From positions 1,911,001 to 1,975,000 of the forward strand of contig CP032507.1 in assembly GCA_008375315.1 (NCBI GenBank): DNA of 64,000 nt, written 5' to 3'. Made by a program: the position numbers and the translations under genes. This DNA comes from Ectothiorhodospiraceae bacterium BW-2 (GTDB taxonomy: Bacteria > Pseudomonadota > Gammaproteobacteria > Thiohalomonadales > Thiohalomonadaceae). The notes under the pieces were generated by a model. The model saw nothing but the letters and a program-made list of their open reading frames with translations, made no database searches and was not told the DNA's origin. Shown in pieces: positions 6,803 to 15,802 of this stretch. The number at the start of each line of letters is the position of its first letter. Positions within the stretch are counted from its first letter, which is position 1.

Positions 6803-8248
6803 ATGTCGGTAACTAAAAAACGGACTGTTATTGAGCCGTTAACCCGAGTCGAAGGGCACGGTAAGGTGACGCTATGGCAGGATGAGCAGAACCAAATTAC
6901 TCAGGTGCGGCTCCATATCGTTGAGTTTCGTGGCTTTGAGAAGTTTATTCAGGGGCGACCCTACTGGGAGCTGCCGGTGTTGGTGCAGCGGCTCTGTGGC
7001 ATCTGCCCTGTCAGCCACCATTTAGCGGCCGCGAAAGCGTGCGATCAACTGATTGGTGTGACAGAACTGCCGCCGACCGCGATCCAGCTTCGCCGCTTAA
7101 TGCACTTCGGTCAGGTGCTGCAGTCGCATGCGCTACACTTTTTTCATCTCGCCTCGCCCGATCTGCTCTTTGGGTTTGAGGATGCGATCAGACACCGAAA
7201 TATTGTGGGGGTGATTAACGACCATCCCGAATTGGCGCGACGCGGCGTACTGCTGCGCAAATTTGGGCAAGAGATTATCCGTCTGACCTCAGGGAGACGG
7301 GTGCACGGTACCGGTGCGGTGCCCGGTGGCGTTAATCGTAACCTCTCTGTTGAGGATAGGGCGTCGTTATTGTCGCAGTGTGGCGAGATAATCGACTGGG
7401 CAGAGCAGGCGGTGGCACTAATAGCCGATATCTACCGTTCGGAGCTAGCGTATCAGCGCGACTTTGCGACGATTGATACCACGATGTTGAGTCTGATTGG
7501 CGCACACGGCGAGCTGGAGCTCTATGACGGTAAACTACGCATTCGCCAAGCCGATGGTTCGCTGCTGCACGATCAATATCGGGTTGAGGCGTATCCACAA
7601 CTGCTGCGGGAGCAGGTGAAGTCGTGGAGCTATATGAAGTTTCCCTACTTAGCCGAGCTGGGGCCGGAGCGTGGTTGGTATCGAGTTGGACCGCTAGCAC
7701 GGCTCAATAACTGTCACACCATTACCACCCCGCTCGCCGAAGCGGCCAGAGTGGCGTTTATGGCGCAGCGAAGTGGGGTGCTACAGCAGGCGACGCTGGC
7801 GACCCACTGGGCTAGACTCATCGAACTACTCCATTGCGCCGAGTCGATTGCCGAGCTGCTGCAAGATGATCTACTCTCCCAGCACACTTTACGCACCGAG
7901 GTGCAGCAGATGCAGCTAGAGGGGTTTGGCGTGATTGAGGCGCCTAGAGGGACACTCATTCACCACTACCAGATCGATGAGCAGGGGTTGGTCACTCGCG
8001 CCAATCTCATCGTCTCGACCACCCATAACAATCAGGCGATGAACGAGTCGATTCGTCAAGTCGCTAACCGCTATCTACAGGGTCAGCAGCTCACCGAGCC
8101 GCTGTTAAATCGGATTGAGGTGGCGATTCGCGCCTATGATCCCTGCCTCTCTTGTGCTACCCATGCGCTAGGCAAAATGCCGCTGCTAGTCGAGCTAGTT
8201 AATCGTGACGGCGAGCAGGTGTCGAGCTGTTATCGGGGCGGGGGTTAG
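6803..8248 (+). CDS. hoxH: NAD-reducing hydrogenase large subunit HoxH ([NiFe] site)
   Basis: A 481-residue large subunit holding the NiFe(CN)2CO centre. The N-terminal ligand motif RLCGICP (C65, C68) and the C-terminal DPCLSCATH (C448, C451, H454) are both intact. A 27-residue tail follows H454 and is expected to be removed by a HoxW-type endopeptidase after nickel insertion. ATG 6803 is preceded by GGAGAGGGGG, and 28 bp separate it from hoxY. Neither the endopeptidase nor the hyp maturation genes are in the window, so they must lie elsewhere. The 3' end overlaps the convergent wecA by 50 bp. Confidence 0.94.
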   Translation: MSVTKKRTVIEPLTRVEGHGKVTLWQDEQNQITQVRLHIVEFRGFEKFIQGRPYWELPVLVQRLCGICPVSHHLAAAKACDQLIGVTELPPTAIQLRRLMHFGQVLQSHALHFFHLASPDLLFGFEDAIRHRNIVGVINDHPELARRGVLLRKFGQEIIRLTSGRRVHGTGAVPGGVNRNLSVEDRASLLSQCGEIIDWAEQAVALIADIYRSELAYQRDFATIDTTMLSLIGAHGELELYDGKLRIRQADGSLLHDQYRVEAYPQLLREQVKSWSYMKFPYLAELGPERGWYRVGPLARLNNCHTITTPLAEAARVAFMAQRSGVLQQATLATHWARLIELLHCAESIAELLQDDLLSQHTLRTEVQQMQLEGFGVIEAPRGTLIHHYQIDEQGLVTRANLIVSTTHNNQAMNESIRQVANRYLQGQQLTEPLLNRIEVAIRAYDPCLSCATHALGKMPLLVELVNRDGEQVSSCYRGGG

Positions 8249-9290
8249 AGCGGTGCAGTAGCCGTCTGATCGTCTTTAAGACCACCCATGCGTGGGTAAT
8301 TGTTAACAGATAGAGGCCAAACAGGGCTAAAAAGGTGATCAATAGCAGCCACTCAGGCAGACCGTAGTAGTAGGCGCTGCTACCAAAGGTAGCCAACAGA
8401 ATCGCAATCGCGCTAATAATAAGCAGCGTCTGGGGCGGAGTAAACCCGGCCCGAAGAAAGAGGTGGTGCAAGTGCTCTCTATCGGGCAGAAAGGGGGATT
8501 GCCCCTTAAGCAGTCGGCGAATCATAATCGCAACCGTATCGATAAGCGGTACCGCAAAGAGCCACAGCGCGACCACCGGCGGGATTAGCCGCTGCTCCCC
8601 CTGTGTCGCCTCAATGAGAAACCAAGCGAGAGCGAAACCGAGAAACATACTCCCCGCATCGCCCAAAAATATCTTATCGCGGCTAAAGAGGTTAAACCAT
8701 AAGAAGCCGATAATCGTGCCGCTGATAATGAGCGCTTCGATGTGCACCGTACCGTTCATTAGAGCAAGTAGCTGAATCGCTATGAGGGTGACCAAGGCAA
8801 GAGAGCCGGCCAGACCATCGATGCCATCGACCATGTTGAGGGCGTTAATCACGCCGATAACGGCGATAACACTAAAGGGGGCGGCCCAGATGGCCAGAGT
8901 AACGGGGGTATCGGTACCCAATAGCAGACCGAGATCGTAGAGCACTACGCCAGCCATTGAGGTCATAATAATGCCGGCGAGAATTTGGAACAGAAAGCGA
9001 ACTTTAACTGAAATCTCATGGTGATCATCTAGCACACCGATAGTAATTAACAGCGAACCGGCGAGAATAAAGCCGCGAATTGTGTTTAAATCGGCGTGAA
9101 ATAGCAGCACTGAGAGCGAAAAGGCGATATAGATCGCAATCCCCCCAATGAGCGGAATATTGCCGCTATGAGTTTTACGACCGGCGGGGATATCCACTAG
9201 GCCGATATGGAGCGCAAAGGGGCGAATTAGGCGCACCGCCGCAGCGGTAAGGATAACGCTGCTTAGCCAAATTATAAGTTCAAAAGGCAC
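8199..9290 (-). CDS. wecA: Undecaprenyl-phosphate GlcNAc-1-phosphate transferase (WecA/Rfe-like)
   Basis: A polytopic 363-residue membrane protein of the glycosyltransferase 4 family (MraY/WecA), which transfers a sugar-1-phosphate to undecaprenyl phosphate to start O-antigen or related glycan synthesis. Visible motifs are the conserved GxLDDxxxI-like GVLDDHHEI, the NALNMVDGIDGLAG loop, FLGDAGS, and the basic HLHHLFLRAG loop near the C-terminus. About eleven hydrophobic segments are present. I chose GTG 9290 because AAGGAG lies 6 nt upstream; an earlier GTG at 9314 would place that Shine-Dalgarno inside the gene. It is last in the ubiD-parA-arsR-mscK run, 39 bp after mscK. MraY is less likely given the length and loop motifs. 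Confidence 0.88.
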   Translation of the reverse strand: MPFELIIWLSSVILTAAAVRLIRPFALHIGLVDIPAGRKTHSGNIPLIGGIAIYIAFSLSVLLFHADLNTIRGFILAGSLLITIGVLDDHHEISVKVRFLFQILAGIIMTSMAGVVLYDLGLLLGTDTPVTLAIWAAPFSVIAVIGVINALNMVDGIDGLAGSLALVTLIAIQLLALMNGTVHIEALIISGTIIGFLWFNLFSRDKIFLGDAGSMFLGFALAWFLIEATQGEQRLIPPVVALWLFAVPLIDTVAIMIRRLLKGQSPFLPDREHLHHLFLRAGFTPPQTLLIISAIAILLATFGSSAYYYGLPEWLLLITFLALFGLYLLTITHAWVVLKTIRRLLHRSNPRPDNSSTPARRHD

Positions 9291-9329
9291 TAATGGCTCC
9301 TTAAAGGATAACACGATCGATAACGGCGG

Positions 9330-11663
9330 CTATTCTACCCCAACTTTATGCCCAAGCGGTAAGAGTGCACTCTCGCTCTGCGCTGTTCGAATGTGGATAT
9401 CGCGCTGCGGAAAGGGGATCTCTACCCCTGCCTCTTTAAAACGGCGGTAGATTTCGAAGTAGATATCGCTCATGAGTAGCAGGCGGGTATCGATATCCTC
9501 GACAAAAAAGCGCAGCTCCATATTTAGCGCACTATCGCCAAAGCCGATAAACAGCACTTGCGGTGGTGCGGTTGAGCCGTCGCGTATCACCTCAGGGCGG
9601 TTAGCGATAATATCTAGCAGAATCTGCTTAACCTGCTCGACATCGCTGCCGTAGGCGACTCCTACCGGAATCTTCACCCGCGCACGAAGATCTTTTAACA
9701 TCCAGTTAGTCACCTGTCCCGAAATCAGTTCCGAATTAGGCACAATCACATCGGCACGATCAAAAGTACGAATGAGGGTGGAGCGAATGTTAATATTCTG
9801 TACCGTCCCCTCGGTACCGTTGACAATCACCCAGTCACCACGCCGAATCGGGCGCTCAAATAGCAGAATGAGCCCTGAGACAAAGTTATTGACAATATTT
9901 TGCAGCCCAAAGCCGATACCCACTGAGAGAGCACCGGCAATAAGGGCCAAATTGGTCAGATCGACTCCGGCTAGACTTAGGGCGATTAGAATCGCCAAAG
10001 TGCCGCCAATATAGCCGCTAATGGCAACAATGGAGTTACGAGCACCACTATCGATACGGGAGCGGCGCAGCTAGTTCTCCTCTAGTTGGCGCTTAAACCA
10101 AGCGATAGCCGAGAGCAGAATTGCCAGCACTCCGATAGCGATCAAAATGCGTCCTGGCACGATAGTCACACTGCCGAGGGTAAAGCCGTCGCTAAGATAG
10201 CTAAAGAGCTTCGCCTGCTCTGAGTGGGAGATCTGCCAAATCTGTAGCAGCAAGAAGGCGACAAAGAGCCACAGCAGCAGATTGAGTCCTAGACGAAACC
10301 AGAATAACCCCGGTAGCCATGTATCGGTACCGATGTCGAGTCGCTGCTGTAGCTGCTGTTGCCAGCGGTAGCGACTGTTTTCCAAGCCGTCGATAAAGTC
10401 GCTGATAAGATAGCTGCCGAGCCACCCTAATGCCGTTAGCGCAAGTGAGGCACTCATTCCCAACAGCATATAGCTACTAAGGTGGCGATAGCCGACAATT
10501 TCGGCACTAGCGGTGCCGATGAGAACCAAGATAGTCGCCATGCGAATAAGCCCTGGGCCACTGCGAGCTTTGAGGGAGAAGATAAGCCAGACTAGCCAGA
10601 TTAATCCAGTAATGAGAGTGATGGCCATGGCGATACGAACACTCACCTCAAGTAGCTCCGGTACCGGCACTTGATAGGGGAGAAACAGCAGCCCGGCCCA
10701 GAGCGCCACAATCACTCCGGTTAGATGGAGTGCTCGCCCTAAATTAGTGACTGAACGGGTGGGGAAGGGAAGATAACCGGAGAGCGGTGGTAGGGGCGTG
10801 AGCAGGGTATGAATCGTCGTTAGCAGTATAAAATAGCCTAAAATCACCCCGTTAAGGCCGGCGAGCGGCAGCCACTTTGGCTCCAGATAGCTTAAGGTGA
10901 GCCAGAACAGAAACCAACCGAGAAAGAGCAGTAGCGGTAGGCGGTAGCGGCTGAGTGCGAGTGTGAGCGCCTCTCGTCCCCGCTGGGTTAGCGTTGCTGT
11001 GTCGGCATCGAGAGGCGGGGGGTGAGGGCGTGAGCGCCAGTATAGATAGAGCAGTAGCGCTAACAGGGAGAGGGCTGTGAGGGTCGCGGTGGCCGTTATC
11101 GAGAGCTCATCGAGCCGTAGCTGCTGCCACTGAATCGGCTGTGCTAGCAGATAGTGGCGTAGCTGGCTGATCTGCTCTAGGGTGAGCAGCTCAAAGATAT
11201 TGGCCTGGCGCTGTAGCAGGGTCTCGGTCTGATTTTCGTTCAGCCACGCTTCACTCTGCTGCTGTATCGTTTCGCTCTTGACTAGGATTAGGCGACAGCC
11301 GGTGAGCCGCTGTTCCACACTCTTCTGGCGCCGTTCTAGATCGCGTCTGGCGCGACGCAGAGTCAGCTCCTCATCGACGCTAGCGCTGCCTAGTAGCGTT
11401 AAATCGGCCTCTATCTGCTGTTGTTGGGTGCTATGTTGACTCACGCAGTCGGTGGCTTGGCGGCGAATGGTCTCGCTCTCCTGCCAGAGTCGGGTAAAGT
11501 TCTCTGGCGTCTTAGGAGCCGACTGAAGCTGCTGTTCGAGCTGATTGAGCTCGCTATAGAGCTGTTCGAAGTTAAGCTCAGTGTTAGCTAGGATCGCGCC
11601 GCTGCTAGCGCTGAGGAGCAGCAGTAGCCAATAGCACAAAAAGTTAACTCTCGCCGGTGGCAT
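9330..11663 (-). pseudogene. MscK/KefA-type mechanosensitive channel, interrupted by in-frame TAG
   Basis: The first 530 codons encode a signal peptide, a periplasmic coiled-coil region (about 25-170), and roughly ten transmembrane segments. They end at TAG (10071-10073) after RQLEEN. The frame continues without another stop as LRRSRIDSGARNSI and then the MscS core. That core has the pore helix GALSVGIGFGLQNIVNNFVSG, the beta domain ERPIRRGDWV and the C-terminal alpha/beta domain, closing at 9330. The total of 777 codons is within the range of large MscS-like channels. The stop lies in the linker before the pore helix, so the truncated product would have no pore. Either a point nonsense mutation, a sequencing error, or two polypeptides (restart at a TTG near 9998) would explain this. 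Confidence 0.82.
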
Positions 11664-12006
11664 TACACTCTCCCGGTAGCATCATGAGCTGCTGAATGAG
11701 CAGGCGATCGGCGTTAAACGGCTCTAGCGAGCCGATGTCACGGGTGGCGGTATTGACAATAGTGGTTACCCAGTTCGGTAACTCAGGATTGAGTTGATAC
11801 TGATGGCAGTTTCGATCCTGATGGCAGATGAGGAGCTGCTCTGACTGCAGCGCCTCCAGTAAGAGCCTCAGCTCATCTCCATCGGTCGTGTGTATAATCT
11901 GCTGTAGGTGGCAAAAGCAGACCGGTTCCCCATCAACCATGAGGGCTAGTATGCGCAGCTTCTCTTGGTTAGTTAGGGTGGCAAAGAGTGCTTCAGTGGT
12001 AAACAC
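11644..12006 (-). CDS. ArsR/SmtB-like winged-helix regulator
   Basis: A 120-residue single-domain protein resembling ArsR repressors: a helical start (LFATLTNQEKLRILALMV), a recognition-helix region, and a beta wing ending QYQLNPELP. C30 and C32 in EPVCFCHL occupy the place of the metal(loid)-sensing CxC of ArsR (normally ELCVCDLC), so it may sense a soft metal or thiol state. GTG 12006 has AAGGAGG 6 nt upstream; earlier starts lack one. It overlaps the mscK start by 20 bp and follows parA after 16 bp. No arsenic or metal transport gene is near, so its target is unknown. Confidence 0.75.
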   Translation of the reverse strand: MFTTEALFATLTNQEKLRILALMVDGEPVCFCHLQQIIHTTDGDELRLLLEALQSEQLLICHQDRNCHQYQLNPELPNWVTTIVNTATRDIGSLEPFNADRLLIQQLMMLPGECNATGES

Positions 12007-12022
12007 GGCGAACCTCCTTAGG

Positions 12023-12670
12023 TTAAATTTTGGCACCGGGCAGGCTGTCACGACTGCCGAGCCAGTCGATAACAGGACGCCACTCGCGCCAGTCGTTGCC
12101 GGCATCACGCGCCTTTAACTCAAAAATAGAGAGGCCATTGTCGGCGGCACGAATATAGTTTTGGCTATCTCGTAGCGCCGTTAGGTAGGGGATATCGAGC
12201 ATTCGCAGATACTTTTGCAGTGCGGTAAAGCCGTGGGTTCGCTGTTTAATTCGGTTGGCGATAACGGCCACCTTCACCCGCTCTTTAAGCACCCGTCGTT
12301 GCTCTAGCAGCAGCTCAATAAAGTGGTTAGCGGCTCGAATATCGATAGCCGATGGCAAGACTGGCACCAGGATGGTGTGGGCTAATTTAAGATAACTGCC
12401 TAGCGCCTCATCGGCGATGGCGGCAGGGGTGTCGATGAGCATAATCCCCCTCTGCTTAGGTAGATCGAGGGTGAGTGGGTTGGCACTGACCCCCTCAATC
12501 GTCGGGAGTGTCTCGGGGCGAAGGGCGAGCCACTCGCTAGCGCTCTGTTGTGGATCGAGATCGGCTAGCACCACCTGTTGGCGAAATTTGCTGCAGTAGC
12601 CGGCCAGATTGGTCGCGATCGAGCTCTTGCCGCAGCCCCCTTTAGGATTCATTACAACGATTCGGCGCAT
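12023..12670 (-). CDS. Orphan ParA/MinD-like P-loop ATPase
   Basis: A 215-residue ATPase of the ParA family. The deviant Walker A KGGCGKSS (K10 and K15 both present), the A' motif [11 protein letters not shown], and the Walker B-like IMLIDTPAA are seen. Most ParA proteins bind non-specific DNA and partition a cargo together with a ParB-type partner. No ParB, cargo gene or parS-like cluster is visible here, so the cargo is unknown. The start ATG 12670 lies inside ubiD, overlapping it by 19 bp, which suggests co-translation. There is no N-terminal extension or amphipathic MinD tail. Confidence 0.85.
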   Translation of the reverse strand: MRRIVVMNPKGGCGKSSIATNLAGYCSKFRQQVVLADLDPQQSASEWLALRPETLPTIEGVSANPLTLDLPKQRGIMLIDTPAAIADEALGSYLKLAHTILVPVLPSAIDIRAANHFIELLLEQRRVLKERVKVAVIANRIKQRTHGFTALQKYLRMLDIPYLTALRDSQNYIRAADNGLSIFELKARDAGNDWREWRPVIDWLGSRDSLPGAKI

Positions 12671-14142
12671 AGGGTATCCAGATTGAGTTGTTGCCACAGG
12701 GTATCGATTCGTTGACGAACTTTGGCATCCATCTGAATCGGGGTACCCCATTCGCGTTGGGTCTCGCCGGGCCACTTATGGGTCGCATCGAGCCCCATTT
12801 TGGAGCCGAGCCCCGATACCGGCGAAGCGAAGTCGAGGTAGTCGATAGGGGTATTGTCGATGAGAGTCGTATCGCGCAGGGGATCCATACGGGTGGTCAT
12901 CGCCCAGATGACATCGCGCCATTGACGAATATCGATATCGTCATCGACCACAATCACAAATTTAGTGTACATAAATTGGCGTAAAAAAGACCAAATTCCG
13001 AGCATCACCCGTTTGGCGTGGCCGGGGTACTGCTTATTGATGCTCACGACCGCTAGCCGATAGGAGCACCCCTCAGGAGGGAGATAGAAGTCGTGAATTT
13101 CGGGAAACTGTTTTTGCAGAATCGGTACAAACACCTCATTGAGCGCCACCCCTAGCATCGCCGGCTCATCGGGAGGGCGACCGGTATAGGTCGAGTGGTA
13201 GATGGGATTGTCTCGTAGAGTGATGCGTTCAATGGTCATTACCGGAAAGTGATCGGCTTCGTTATAGTAGCCGGTATGGTCGCCAAACGGCCCCTCTAGG
13301 GCCATATCATCAGGGTAGATAAACCCTTCGAGGACAATCTCCGCTGAGGCGGGAACCTGTAGTTGGCGATGGAGTCGGCTCGCTACTAGCTCGGTACGAC
13401 TGCCGCGCAAAAGTCCGGCAAAGGCGTATTCCGAGAGGGTATCGGGAATCGGTGTCACCGCAGCTAACAGGGTGGCTGGATCGGCCCCTAAGACGGTGAT
13501 AATAGGAAACGGCTCTCTAGGATGGCGCTGCTGCCACGCCTTAAAGTCGAGCGCTCCGCCACGATGGGAGAGCCAGCGCATAATGACTCGGTTACTATCG
13601 ATAAGCTGCTGGCGATAGATGCCCATATTCTGTCGCGGTCGATCAGGACCACGAGTCACCACTAGTCCCCAAGTAATTAACGGGGCGGCATCGCCGGGCC
13701 AGCAGGTCTGAATCGGTAGTTTGGTCAGATCAATATCGCTACCGCTCCACTCAATCTGCTGGCAGGGGGCCTTTTTGACCGTTTTGGGTGCCATGGAGAC
13801 GATCTTTTTGAGTAGCGGTAGGCTCTCCCAAGCCTCTCTTATCCCTTTGGGGGGATCGGGCTCTTTGAGGTAGGCGAGCGTTTTGCCAATGTCGCGTAAC
13901 TGCTGTAGCGACTCAGCTCCCATGCCTAGAGCGACCCGCTCGGTCGTACCAAATAGGTTGGCTAACAGGGGGATATCGCTCTGTTTAGGATGGGTAAATA
14001 GCAGTGCTGGGCCACCTTTGCGTAGCACTCTGTCGGCGATGTCGGTTATCTCTAGCGCAGGATCGATGGGGATATCGATAGTGTGTAGTAGCTGGCGCTT
14101 TTTTAGCTGCGCCATAAAGTCACGCAGATCGCGGTATTGCAT
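12652..14142 (-). CDS. ubiD: UbiD, prenylated-FMN-dependent 4-hydroxy-3-polyprenylbenzoate decarboxylase
   Basis: A 496-residue member of the UbiD decarboxylase family, close in length to the E. coli enzyme (497). In ubiquinone synthesis UbiD removes the carboxyl group of 4-hydroxy-3-polyprenylbenzoate using prenylated FMN made by UbiX. Characteristic segments are [39 protein letters not shown], the glutamate-rich [20 protein letters not shown], and the C-terminal [15 protein letters not shown] 14142 is the first gene of a minus-strand run. A terminator for the upstream peroxiredoxin gene ends only about 20 bp before the start. ubiX is not in the window. Confidence 0.93.
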   Translation of the reverse strand: MQYRDLRDFMAQLKKRQLLHTIDIPIDPALEITDIADRVLRKGGPALLFTHPKQSDIPLLANLFGTTERVALGMGAESLQQLRDIGKTLAYLKEPDPPKGIREAWESLPLLKKIVSMAPKTVKKAPCQQIEWSGSDIDLTKLPIQTCWPGDAAPLITWGLVVTRGPDRPRQNMGIYRQQLIDSNRVIMRWLSHRGGALDFKAWQQRHPREPFPIITVLGADPATLLAAVTPIPDTLSEYAFAGLLRGSRTELVASRLHRQLQVPASAEIVLEGFIYPDDMALEGPFGDHTGYYNEADHFPVMTIERITLRDNPIYHSTYTGRPPDEPAMLGVALNEVFVPILQKQFPEIHDFYLPPEGCSYRLAVVSINKQYPGHAKRVMLGIWSFLRQFMYTKFVIVVDDDIDIRQWRDVIWAMTTRMDPLRDTTLIDNTPIDYLDFASPVSGLGSKMGLDATHKWPGETQREWGTPIQMDAKVRQRIDTLWQQLNLDTLCAESL

Positions 14143-14161
14143 GGGACCCCCAAAAATAGAA

Positions 14162-14183
14162 AAAGCCGGTAAGAACCGGCTTT
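14162..14183 (-). terminator. Intrinsic terminator after the peroxiredoxin gene
   Basis: In minus-strand RNA, AAAGCCGGU and ACCGGCUUU form a 9-bp stem with a 4-nt loop, followed by UUCUAUUUUU. It is 20 nt past the peroxiredoxin stop codon and 20 nt before the ubiD start. Leak-through may therefore contribute to ubiD expression. Confidence 0.85.
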
Positions 14184-14202
14184 AATTATAGCAGAAGGAG
14201 AG

Positions 14203-14808
14203 CTAAAGTTTATCGGCATTTTCGGCCAGATAGGCAGCGACTCCTTCGCTGTCGGCTCGCATCCCCTTATCGCCCTTGTTCCAGCCGGCAGGGCAGACCT
14301 CGCCATGCTCTTCGGTAAATTGGAGGGCATCGATCATGCGTAACATTTCATCGATATTGCGCCCTAGCGGCAGATCATTAACCACTTGGTGGCGCACGAC
14401 CCCCTCTTTATCGATTAGGAATGAACCACGGAAGGCGACCCCAGCCTCTGGATGCTCGACATCATAGGCTTGGCAAATGTCATGCTTAATATCGGCGACT
14501 AGGGGGTATTTGACCGCCCCGATACCGCCTTTATTAATCGCAGTATTGCGCCAGGCAAGGTGAGTGAAGTGGGAGTCGATAGAGACGCCGATAACCTCGA
14601 CATTGCGCTGTTTGAACTCCTCAAGGCGGTGATCAAAGGCGATCAGTTCGGAGGGGCAGACAAAGGTAAAGTCGAGCGGATAGAAGAAGATAACCGCATA
14701 GTGGCCGGCGATGTGGCTAGCAAGATTGAAGCCTTCGTTAATAGACCCATCCCCCATTACGGTGGGGGCTGTAAAATCGGGGGCTTGACGACCTACAAGT
14801 ACAGACAC
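14203..14808 (-). CDS. Typical 2-Cys peroxiredoxin (AhpC/Prx1 type)
   Basis: A 201-residue cytoplasmic peroxidase. The peroxidatic Cys51 lies in FYPLDFTFVCPSE and the resolving Cys172 in EVCPAGW, the hallmark pair of typical 2-Cys peroxiredoxins of the Prx1/AhpC class. The conserved GVSIDSHFTHLAW and the C-terminal YLAENA region complete the fold. It is flanked downstream by a strong terminator and separated from ppk2 by 77 bp. No AhpF is adjacent, so reduction probably relies on thioredoxin. Confidence 0.93.
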   Translation of the reverse strand: MSVLVGRQAPDFTAPTVMGDGSINEGFNLASHIAGHYAVIFFYPLDFTFVCPSELIAFDHRLEEFKQRNVEVIGVSIDSHFTHLAWRNTAINKGGIGAVKYPLVADIKHDICQAYDVEHPEAGVAFRGSFLIDKEGVVRHQVVNDLPLGRNIDEMLRMIDALQFTEEHGEVCPAGWNKGDKGMRADSEGVAAYLAENADKL

Positions 14809-14885
14809 GATAGAACTCCTTTGGTGGGTAAAACCAGCACAGTTGTGGCGTTGTGAACGATTTTCAAGTCACGGCTGGTGAGCGG

Positions 14886-15737
14886 TTAGGGGTAAATTTC
14901 CGGAATAAAGGTCTGATCCGACATCGGTGGGCGGACATACCCCTCGTCTTGATTACGGTGGGGCAGCTCTATCGGCTCTGGAGTAAGATCTTCATAGGGG
15001 ATCTGGTTTAAAAAGTGGGCGATGCAGTTGAGGCGGGCGTGCTTTTTAAGATCGGAGTTGACCACATACCACGGAGCCTGTTTGATATCGGTGTGGGCGA
15101 ACATAACATCTTTGGCTCTGGAGTATTCGACCCAGCGCGAGCGAGATTCGAGATCCATCGGGCTTAGCTTCCACCGTTTATGGGGCTCGTTAAGCCGACT
15201 CTGGAAGCGGCGCTCCTGCTCCTCATCAGAGACCGAGAACCAATATTTGATTAAAATAATGCCTGAACGGACCAACATGCGCTCAAATTCGGGGCAGGAG
15301 CGCAGAAACTCGTTATACTCCTCTTCACTACAGAAGCCCATCACCTTCTCCACCCCTGCGCGGTTATACCAGCTACGGTCAAATAGCACGATCTCACCTG
15401 CGGCGGGCAGGTGGGGAACATAGCGCTGAAAGTACCACTGGGTCTTTTCGCGATCATTCGGAGCCGGCAGGGCGACCACGCGGGCGATGCGAGGATTCAG
15501 GTGTTGGGTAATTCGTTTAATCACCCCCCCCTTGCCCGCTGCATCGCGCCCCTCAAAGAGGGCTACGACTTTTAGGCCCCGAGTTTTGACCCACTCTTGC
15601 AGTTTGACTAGCTCTAGTTGTAGCCGGAACAGCTCCTCCTCGTAGTGCTTATTGGAGATCTTTTTCGACTTTGGCGCTTCAGTTTGCGTTTTAACGGTCT
15701 GTTTCGAGGGTTTATCTGCTTTGGCTTTTTTGGCCAT
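14886..15737 (-). CDS. ppk2: Polyphosphate kinase 2 (PPK2 family)
   Basis: A 283-residue PPK2 with a Lys-rich, probably disordered N-terminus (1-30) and the P-loop kinase core. Walker A is GRDAAGKGG (63-71), Walker B is LFDRSWYNRAGVE (Asp120), and a lid module lies in the RFQSRLNEPHKRWKLSPMD region. Such enzymes phosphorylate nucleoside mono- or diphosphates with polyphosphate. The one-domain length and lid sequence fit class I (nucleoside diphosphate) enzymes, but the substrate cannot be fixed from sequence. ATG 15737 is 9 nt after AAGGAG, preferred over the upstream ATG at 15770. Confidence 0.92.
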   Translation of the reverse strand: MAKKAKADKPSKQTVKTQTEAPKSKKISNKHYEEELFRLQLELVKLQEWVKTRGLKVVALFEGRDAAGKGGVIKRITQHLNPRIARVVALPAPNDREKTQWYFQRYVPHLPAAGEIVLFDRSWYNRAGVEKVMGFCSEEEYNEFLRSCPEFERMLVRSGIILIKYWFSVSDEEQERRFQSRLNEPHKRWKLSPMDLESRSRWVEYSRAKDVMFAHTDIKQAPWYVVNSDLKKHARLNCIAHFLNQIPYEDLTPEPIELPHRNQDEGYVRPPMSDQTFIPEIYP

Positions 15738-15802
15738 GATGACATTCTCCTTGCGGTTTGGTTGCGTCACAATTATCTCACGGTAGGCTATCTATCCTGC
15801 CA

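Noticed and set aside
10071-10073. TAG in mscK read through as pyrrolysine
   Set aside because: No pyl genes are visible, and amber codons are used as normal stops elsewhere; a single case does not support recoding.
12023-12670. Chromosome-partition ParA near the origin
   Set aside because: No parB or parS-like repeats accompany it and it lies about 11 kb from the DnaA-box region inside a metabolic run, so it was not taken as evidence for an origin.
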